A model generated the notes under the pieces. It made no database searches. It saw only the letters and a program-made list of their open reading frames with translations, and was not told the DNA's origin. Below, piece after piece: positions 32,691 through 38,250 of a stretch of 38,250 bases of DNA (position 1 is its first letter; the number at the start of each line of letters is the position of its first letter). The translations under genes and the position numbers were made by a program. Source of the DNA: an uncultured Flavobacteriaceae bacterium (lineage in GTDB: Bacteria; Bacteroidota; Bacteroidia; Flavobacteriales; Flavobacteriaceae); assembly GCA_938029725.1 (NCBI GenBank), contig CALHGE010000049.1:1-38250 (forward strand). Direction: 5' to 3'.

Positions 32691-33710
32691 CTAAATTATC
32701 ATTACCATATCCCCAATTAATAGGGTGGAGCCATTTGCGTGCGCAATAGAATAACTAGCGTTCCCCACATAGGTTTCCATATTAGTTACGGTGATTCCGT
32801 TTATTGCGTCAGAATCTTGAAATCGATATACGCGGTCTTCATTCTTTACGGCAAAATAAATACTTCCATTTGGCCCAATTTCAACATCTTCTATTCCTTC
32901 AAAATTGGTAGCCCCTGCCGCTGTACTTTGTTCTTTTGTTGAATTCCGTTCTTCCTTTGTGGTATTATTCAATAAAATCCAATCTCCATTACCGTCTTTT
33001 GGCCCCTTGTAAACGTAAAGCTTTCCACTACTCAAATCTTGAGCTACATCAGCTACGAATTTGTAGAGAAAGCCAAAACCTGTAAAATTATCGGTGCCTT
33101 GGTAGGCAGTGCGTTCATTTGGATGTATCGCTAAATTCTCATGTTTAAAATTTCCAAGAGCCCAACGTTTGTCAATCACCATCTTTGTTGAAGGGTCAAT
33201 TTCAACTGCCCAGCCTAAGTCGTCATAACCGTCATTATTCATATCTAAATCTGTTATGATACCGTTCGTAACCAATTCCTTAGAAGTATATTCTTCGCAA
33301 CTTATAATAGTATTCCATGGCGTTACTGTACCCGAACAGTTGGCAGCAGTGCCCACAACAGCCGTAAAATCTATGGCTTGTGATAAAGTAGTATCCCACA
33401 ACTTTGTGGTATTGTTGTAATTTATATCCAATACGGAAACACCTCCTGGTAAGGTTTCTGCGTTGATGCTTAAAAAGCCATTAGTGCTACTGCCGTTTAT
33501 AGGAACATATCCTGTAAAATCAGTATTGCCCATTAATACGCCGCCAGCAGATAGCGGGTCGCCTTGCGCTATAATTTTCTGGAATGTATGAGAGCTTGGG
33601 AATATGAATTCTGTGGTCTGACTTGTAGGTACAACAGATTGAAAATCTCCAATATTTTGGCCGAATAAAAAAGAGCTATAAAGGAAACATAGGAGGTACC
33701 TGAGTTTCAT
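32691..33710 (-). pseudogene. N-terminal half of frameshifted PhoX/DUF839-like protein
   Basis: This part has a signal peptide (MKLRYLLCFLYSSFLFGQ) and a DUF839/PhoX-type beta-propeller sequence: GTVTPWNTIISCEEYTSKE, WAVEIDPSTKMVIDKRWALGNFKHENLAIH, FEGIEDVEIGPNGSIYFAVKNEDRVYRFQD. PhoX proteins are calcium/iron phosphatases, and SCEEY and KHEN match metal-ligand regions of the family, so the ancestral protein may have been a phosphatase. It ends abruptly after STLLIGDMVMII at 32691. The next frame continues the family sequence, so this is the front of one interrupted gene. Confidence 0.8.
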
Positions 33711-33887
33711 AAATATTTAAATTGAAAGAGCTTAACATAAGCTCAATATTAAACTATATCGGGATTTTGTAAAATAGGTATTTTGAAATGAGATAAAGGT
33801 AAATTTCGTTTAACGGATTGATAATTAGATTAAAACGAATGTTAGCGAAGAAATAATTAAATTATCGAAAAATATAAAATCTATGAA

Positions 33888-35330
33888 TTAACCCAATATC
33901 ATTCCAGCAATGGTAGCCGATAGTAAAGAGGCCAAAGAGCCTCCAAGCACAGCTTTCATTCCGAATTTTGATAAGGTTTTTCTCTGACCCGGCGCAAGTG
34001 AGCCGATACCCCCAATTTGAATTCCGATAGACGCGAAATTGGCAAAGCCGCAGAGCATGTAAGTAGCCATAATGATGGACTTATTAAACTTAAAATGAGG
34101 GCTAGTAGCCATGTCTTTAAGCTCAGCTAATTGTATATACCCGATAAATTCACTTGCTGCTAACTTGATTCCCAATAATTGTCCCATGAGCATGACATCT
34201 TCTTTGGCTACTCCAATGAGCCACATCAGCGGTGCAAAGACGGTTCCTAAAATGGCCTCAAGAGAGAATTTGTCGTAGGCCGTGTTTTCTGCGATCCAAC
34301 TATTTAGTGAAGTCCATTCGCCAAGTCCTCCTAAAATACCGTTGATCATAGCAATAAAGGCAACAAAAACTAAAAGCATGGCACCAACATTCACAGCTAG
34401 TTTTAGACCTTCAGTCGTACCATTAGCAATCGCATCTAAAATATTTGCACCAATTTTATCTTGCGATACTTTCACTTCGGTATTTATAGTTTCCGTTTGC
34501 GGATATAAAATTTTTGAGATTACGATTGCTCCTGGCGCAGCCATAACGGATGCCGCTAGAAGATGTTTGGCGAAAATAAGCTGCAAGACTTGGTCGTCTC
34601 CTCCTAAAAAGCCAATGTAGGCAGCAAGAACTGCTCCTGCAACAGTAGCCATTCCTCCAATCATAACAAGAAGAATTTCAGACTTGTTCATTTTTTCTAG
34701 ATAGGCTTTAATCAGAAGGGGTGCTTCTGTTTGACCTAAAAAAATATTTCCTGCGATTGATAAGCTTTCCGCTCCTGAAATTCCTAATGATTTAGTAAGT
34801 AACCAGGCTAAGGCTTTTACAACTTTTTGAATGACTCCTAAATAGAATAATACTGATGTAAGTGCTGAAAAGAAAATGATTGTGGGTAGCACTTGGAATG
34901 CGAAAATATACCCGAAGGTATCCATATCGACTACTAATCCTTCAAACAGAAATTTACTACCTGCCTTTGTGAACTCTAAAAGATCTATAAAGCGCCTACC
35001 AATCCATTCAAAAATAATTTGAACAAAACGTACTTTTAAAACACCTATCGCTATAATTAGTTGGAGGCCCAACCCAATACCAACTGTTTTCCAATTGATG
35101 GCTTTTCTATTGGCGCTAAAAAGAAATGCGATAAGTAGTAGCGCGCCCATACCTAAAATACCGCGCCATAGACTATGAACTGAAAACCCGTCATTTGGGA
35201 TTATTTGTTCTAAAGAATTACTAGTTGTGGGTTGAAGCGATGGAAGCATCTCTGCTGCAATACTATCTTGAGCAAGAGAAGGAAAGCAAACAAATAAGGC
35301 AAGTAGAAGAATCCATAATGGGGTTTTCAT
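33888..35330 (-). CDS. Concentrative nucleoside transporter (NupC family)
   Basis: This Na+- or H+-coupled nucleoside importer has 480 residues. Family features include LALFVCFPSLAQ at the N-terminus, then GMGALLLIAFLFSANRKAINWKTVGIGLGLQ, IFLGQTEAPLLIKAYLEKMNKSEILLVMIGGMATVAGAVLAAYIGF (signature G-Q-T-E-A-P) and GFANFASIGIQIGGIGSLAPGQR near the end. About ten membrane segments are visible. The N-terminus looks like a cleavable signal peptide followed by a polar stretch of about 30 residues before the first core helix, an extension beyond E. coli NupC (400 residues). It lies 14 bp after the DUF151 gene on the same strand, probably one transcript. It fits with cdd for nucleoside salvage. Confidence 0.92.
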   Translation of the reverse strand: MKTPLWILLLALFVCFPSLAQDSIAAEMLPSLQPTTSNSLEQIIPNDGFSVHSLWRGILGMGALLLIAFLFSANRKAINWKTVGIGLGLQLIIAIGVLKVRFVQIIFEWIGRRFIDLLEFTKAGSKFLFEGLVVDMDTFGYIFAFQVLPTIIFFSALTSVLFYLGVIQKVVKALAWLLTKSLGISGAESLSIAGNIFLGQTEAPLLIKAYLEKMNKSEILLVMIGGMATVAGAVLAAYIGFLGGDDQVLQLIFAKHLLAASVMAAPGAIVISKILYPQTETINTEVKVSQDKIGANILDAIANGTTEGLKLAVNVGAMLLVFVAFIAMINGILGGLGEWTSLNSWIAENTAYDKFSLEAILGTVFAPLMWLIGVAKEDVMLMGQLLGIKLAASEFIGYIQLAELKDMATSPHFKFNKSIIMATYMLCGFANFASIGIQIGGIGSLAPGQRKTLSKFGMKAVLGGSLASLLSATIAGMILG

Positions 35331-35344
35331 AAAACACTTGCTAT

Positions 35345-35974
35345 TTAGTTTCGTTTTGAGATTTCGTCTCTCAGTTTGACAGCCTTTTCATAATCTTCAT
35401 TGGCTACAGCCTTTTCCAGTTCTTTGTTGAGGTCATCTATTGTAAGCTCAGTGTAACCGTCAGTAGCACCTTGCTCGATTTCGACAGTTTCACCTTCTTG
35501 TACTATTTCATCAACCATGATACTGTCATCATTTTCACTCTTTTCCTTATCCTTGGATGAAAATTTCAAGAAGATTCCGGCTTTATCTAAAATTGTTTTA
35601 TAGGTAAAAATAGGAGCACTGAAACGCAAAGCCAATGCTATAGCGTCACTGGTACGCGCATCGATTATTTCTTCAATCTTATCACGCTCGCAAATAATAC
35701 TGGAATAGAAGACGCCGTCTACTAGCTTGTGAATAATCACTTGCTTGATGACAATGTCAAATCGATCTGAGAAATTTTTAAACAAATCATGAGTTAGCGG
35801 ACGCGGAGGTTTGATTTCCTTTTCCAAGGCGATTGCTATGGATTGTGCTTCAAAAGCCCCGATTACAATCGGCAGCTTGCGGTCACCATCAACTTCATTC
35901 AAAATCAGGGCGTATGCACCGTTTTGTGTTTGGCTGTAGGATATTCCTTTTATTTTTAATCGTACTAAGCTCAT
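35345..35974 (-). CDS. Bifunctional nuclease-family protein (DUF151) with UVR motif
   Basis: The 209-residue protein has a DUF151 domain (about 1-135: SLVRLKIKGISYSQTQNGAYALILNE, RKLPIVIGAFEAQSIAIALE, RPLTHDLFKN, IDARTSDAIALALRFSAPIFT). A linker of about 45 acidic residues and a UvrB/UvrC (UVR) motif at about 180-205 (LNKELEKAVANEDYEKAVKLRDEI) follow. Plant relatives of DUF151 have been reported as nucleases; bacterial activity is little studied. The DUF151 plus UVR order is standard for Bacteroidota. It sits between the etfAB terminator and the nucleoside transporter and probably heads that transcript. Confidence 0.88.
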   Translation of the reverse strand: MSLVRLKIKGISYSQTQNGAYALILNEVDGDRKLPIVIGAFEAQSIAIALEKEIKPPRPLTHDLFKNFSDRFDIVIKQVIIHKLVDGVFYSSIICERDKIEEIIDARTSDAIALALRFSAPIFTYKTILDKAGIFLKFSSKDKEKSENDDSIMVDEIVQEGETVEIEQGATDGYTELTIDDLNKELEKAVANEDYEKAVKLRDEISKRN

Positions 35975-35988
35975 AGATGTTTTAAACT

Positions 35989-36037
35989 AAAAAAGGCTGT
36001 TCAAACAAAAAGGGTTGACCAATTTATTTGAACAGCC
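35989..36037 (-). terminator. Terminator after etfBA
   Basis: On the minus strand GGCTGTTCAAA and TTTGAACAGCC form a perfect 11-bp stem around a 21-nt loop, followed by TTTTTT. It is 29 bp past the etfA stop and separates etfBA from the DUF151 gene. Confidence 0.8.
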
Positions 36038-36065
36038 CCTCTTTATAAGGGCAAATTAACAAAAT

Positions 36066-37034
36066 TTAAGCGTTTTGAGCTTTAAATTCCTTTAATTTTT
36101 CGATAAGCTGCGGGATAACTTCGAAGGCATCACCAACAATACCGTAGTCAGCAGCTTTAAAGAAAGGCGCTTCTGGATCTGTATTAATGACAACTTTCGT
36201 TTTTGAAGAACTAACTCCGGCTAAATGTTGTATTGCCCCTGAAATTCCAATCGCTATGTAAAGGTTACTTGCTACTGGTTTTCCGGTTTGGCCAACGTGC
36301 TCTCCATGTGGTCTCCAGCCTAAGTCAGAAACTGGTTTTGAACATGCAGTTGCCGCTCCTAAAACCTCTGCTAATTCTTCAATCATTCCCCAGTTTTCCG
36401 GACCTTTCATTCCTCTTCCTGCAGAAACAACAATATCAGCATCGGCAATGGTAGCCTTTCCAACTACTTTATCAATTTCAATAGATTTTGTTGAAAAATC
36501 AGCCTCACTCAATGAAGGACTAAAATCTTCTACCGCAGCAGAAGTTGCATTTTCATGCACTCCATAAGCATTGTTTGAAACACCAATGATTTTAACGTCA
36601 GAGCTGATTTCAGTATAAGCAAAACCCTTATTACTGAAAGAGCTACGCTTGACCATAAAAGGACTAGTGCCTTGAGGTGCTGCAACTACATTAGGAACAT
36701 AGCCTGCGTTCAATTTTCCTGCTACTAAAGGAATAAGAAATTTTGTATCTGTGCTTGAGCTTACTATTAAGGTAGTAGCGTTTTCTTTTGCAATCGCTTG
36801 ACCAATTGTATTTGCAAATGCTTTCGCATTAAAAGTTTTTAAACGATCATCTGAAACATTTAAAACCTTTGAAACTCCGTAAGCCCCAAGATGGTCATTC
36901 TCTAGTGCATTGATAGAAATTGCGGTAACAGAAGTGCCGAGTTGGTCGGCTACTGCTTTTGCATAAGAAGCAACTTCAAAAGCATTCTTTTTGAATTTTC
37001 CGTTTTCTGATTCTGTATATACTAATACTGACAT
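36066..37034 (-). CDS. etfA: Electron transfer flavoprotein, alpha subunit
   Basis: EtfA/B is the FAD-containing carrier that takes electrons from acyl-CoA dehydrogenases and other flavoproteins to the quinone pool. The 322-residue alpha subunit has the FAD-binding C-terminal segment: VVSAGRGMKGPENWGMIEELAEVLGAA, SKPVSDLGW, VGQTGKPVASNLYIAIGISGAIQHLAGVSSSKTKVVINTDPEAPFFKAADYGIVGD. This is the ETF alpha signature. It follows etfB by 10 bp. The usual ETF-quinone oxidoreductase is not in the window. Confidence 0.95.
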   Translation of the reverse strand: MSVLVYTESENGKFKKNAFEVASYAKAVADQLGTSVTAISINALENDHLGAYGVSKVLNVSDDRLKTFNAKAFANTIGQAIAKENATTLIVSSSTDTKFLIPLVAGKLNAGYVPNVVAAPQGTSPFMVKRSSFSNKGFAYTEISSDVKIIGVSNNAYGVHENATSAAVEDFSPSLSEADFSTKSIEIDKVVGKATIADADIVVSAGRGMKGPENWGMIEELAEVLGAATACSKPVSDLGWRPHGEHVGQTGKPVASNLYIAIGISGAIQHLAGVSSSKTKVVINTDPEAPFFKAADYGIVGDAFEVIPQLIEKLKEFKAQNA

Positions 37035-37044
37035 AATTCTTTTT

Positions 37045-37785
37045 TTAAATTGCTTTCGCCTCGTTATGAAGAAGGTTAATTAAATCATCGACATTGTCAA
37101 CCAATTTTACTGCGCCTTTTGCTTCTGGTTTTTCAAATTTGGTGTCTTGAGTTGCTTTGCTTGCATCAACGGGTTCGACAACATTCAAGGCTTTTTTTCT
37201 AGCCATCATAATGCCACGCATGTTTGGAATTCTTAAATCACTTTCTTCAACCAAACCTTTTTGTCCGCCAATGATTAAAGGTAGACTTGTAGCTATTTTT
37301 TCTTTACCACCATCTATTTCTCGCATTGCGGTAGCGTTTGTTCCATCAACTTCTAGACTAACACATGTGTTTACAAAGTTCATATCTAATAAAGTTGCCA
37401 ATATACCTGGTACCATACCGCCATTATAATCGATTGATTCTCTACCAGCAATTACGAGGTCATATCCACCGTTTTTTACAACTTCTGCTAATTGTTGAGC
37501 AACAAAAAAGCCATCAGTTGGTTCTGCATTGATACGAATAGCTTCATCAGCGCCAATTGCCAACGCTTTTCTTATGGTAGGTTCTGTTGTAGCCAAGCCA
37601 ACATTCGCCACATGAACTGTAGCGCCTTGTTTTTCTTTAAACCACATTGCGCGTGTTAAACCAAATTCATCATTTGGGTTGATAACAAACTGCACTCCGT
37701 TGGAGTCAAATTTAGTATCACCGTCGGTAAAATTTATTTTGGATGTGGTATCCGGCACATTACTTATGCAAACTAATATTTTCAT
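37045..37785 (-). CDS. etfB: Electron transfer flavoprotein, beta subunit
   Basis: This is the partner of EtfA that holds AMP and docks with dehydrogenases. The 246-residue protein starts MKILVCISNVPDTTSKINF, with PNDEFGLTRAMWFKE, YDLVIAGRESIDYNGGMVPGILA and LPLIIGGQKGLVEESDLRIPNMRGIMMARKK, the ETF beta family signature. It is the first gene of the etfBA operon. Its promoter faces pdhB across 165 bp, with a TATCTTTA -7-like box (37812-37819 on the minus strand) close to a 26-bp palindrome. Regulation together with pdhB is possible. Confidence 0.95.
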   Translation of the reverse strand: MKILVCISNVPDTTSKINFTDGDTKFDSNGVQFVINPNDEFGLTRAMWFKEKQGATVHVANVGLATTEPTIRKALAIGADEAIRINAEPTDGFFVAQQLAEVVKNGGYDLVIAGRESIDYNGGMVPGILATLLDMNFVNTCVSLEVDGTNATAMREIDGGKEKIATSLPLIIGGQKGLVEESDLRIPNMRGIMMARKKALNVVEPVDASKATQDTKFEKPEAKGAVKLVDNVDDLINLLHNEAKAI

Positions 37786-37833
37786 CTATTAAGGTCTTTA
37801 AAATGACTTCGTAAAGATAAGTATTAAATTTCG

Positions 37834-37859
37834 AATTTACTATGCATGCATAGTAAATT
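37834..37859. promoter_or_regulatory. Perfect 26-bp palindrome, candidate operator
   Basis: AATTTACTATGCA is followed directly by its exact complement TGCATAGTAAATT. The site lies between the divergent etfB and pdhB genes, about 49 bp upstream of etfB and 91 bp upstream of pdhB. It sits about 15 bp from a -7-like TATCTTTA serving etfB, so a bound protein would cover the -33 region. A dimeric regulator of MarR or TetR type is a reasonable guess. No T-run or GC stem suits it for a terminator. Confidence 0.65.
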
Positions 37860-37950
37860 TTATAACTTATTTTGATTTAAGGCAGCAGTTATTTGATATA
37901 TAATTTCATATTTTTGCATGCGTTTTTGATGTAATAAAGAAACATACAAT

Positions 37951-38250
37951 ATGAAGACATTACAGTTTAGACAAGCCATTTGTGAGGCGATGTCAGAAGA
38001 GATGAGAAATGATGAGTCTATTTATTTAATGGGCGAAGAGGTTGCGGAATATAATGGTGCTTACAAAGCTTCTAAAGGAATGTTGGATGAGTTTGGGGCG
38101 GAACGGGTGATAGATACCCCGATCTCTGAATTAGGTTTTTCGGGTATCGGTGTAGGTTCTGCCATGTTGGGAAACCGACCTATTATTGAGTTTATGACCT
38201 TTAACTTCTCTTTGGTAGGTATAGATCAAATTATAAACAACGCAGCTAAA
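37951..38250 (+). CDS. pdhB: Pyruvate dehydrogenase E1 component, beta subunit (partial)
   Basis: The first 100 codons of E1 beta are present; the right edge cuts the gene (normal length about 325). [90 protein letters not shown] shows the family pattern: [20 protein letters not shown] (ThDP-contact Glu) and EFMTFNF. It would pair with PdhA encoded 26 kb upstream in this window. A -7-like TATTTTTG lies at 37909-37916, 35 bp before the ATG. No clear TTG is seen at the right spacing. Confidence 0.93.
   Translation, partial: MKTLQFRQAICEAMSEEMRNDESIYLMGEEVAEYNGAYKASKGMLDEFGAERVIDTPISELGFSGIGVGSAMLGNRPIIEFMTFNFSLVGIDQIINNAAK

Overview
The window looks like a chromosome segment of a marine-type gliding member of the Flavobacteriaceae (Bacteroidota). 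It is AT-rich and carries gldJ, porV and a T9SS type A sorting tail. The promoters that can be read fit the Bacteroidota pattern TTG-N17-23-TAnnTTTG, and the housekeeping gene neighbours are typical of flavobacteria. Genus cannot be read from the sequence.

Region 1 (1 to about 5,400) is the end of an integrated mobilizable or conjugative element, all on the minus strand: a TraG/VirD4-type coupling protein, a MobB/DUF5712-like HUH relaxase, a BfmA/BtgA-like accessory protein, a hairpin-rich gap that may hold oriT, a small unknown protein, a RadC/JAB protein and a single-stranded DNA-binding protein. No integrase is in view, so the element continues beyond the left edge. It stops next to tRNA-Val(UAC). 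A second valine tRNA, tRNA-Val(GAC), is transcribed the other way about 310 bp further on.

Region 2 (5,900 to 15,800) is core genome: murF and gldJ (minus strand); then porV, cdd, pdhA and pdhC (PDH E1 alpha and E2), an M28 lipoprotein peptidase and an SDR (plus strand). porU, often found beside porV, is not here.

Region 3 (16,000 to 26,400) holds a cyclophilin-type lipoprotein, an SprT-like protein, manC, a DUF389 membrane protein, an MlaFE-like ABC pair, a PafA-like phosphatase, murI, folA, a 2TM protein and a class V PLP enzyme.

Region 4 (26,500 to 31,300) has a stand-alone CBM48/E-set protein, then DUF427, egtD and egtB (ergothioneine-type sulfur chemistry), a TonB C-terminal-domain protein and thyA.

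Region 5 (31,400 to 38,250) has a secreted PhoX/DUF839-like protein with 48-residue MopE-like repeats and a T9SS tail, split by an apparent one-base frameshift. It is followed by a CNT nucleoside transporter, a DUF151 nuclease-like protein, etfA and etfB, and divergently the start of pdhB (PDH E1 beta), cut by the right edge. A perfect 26-bp palindrome lies between etfB and pdhB.

I did not find a clearly new multi-gene system. The best leads are the etfB/pdhB palindrome with the split PDH loci, the egtBD neighbourhood, the frameshifted repeat protein and the hairpin cluster in the element.
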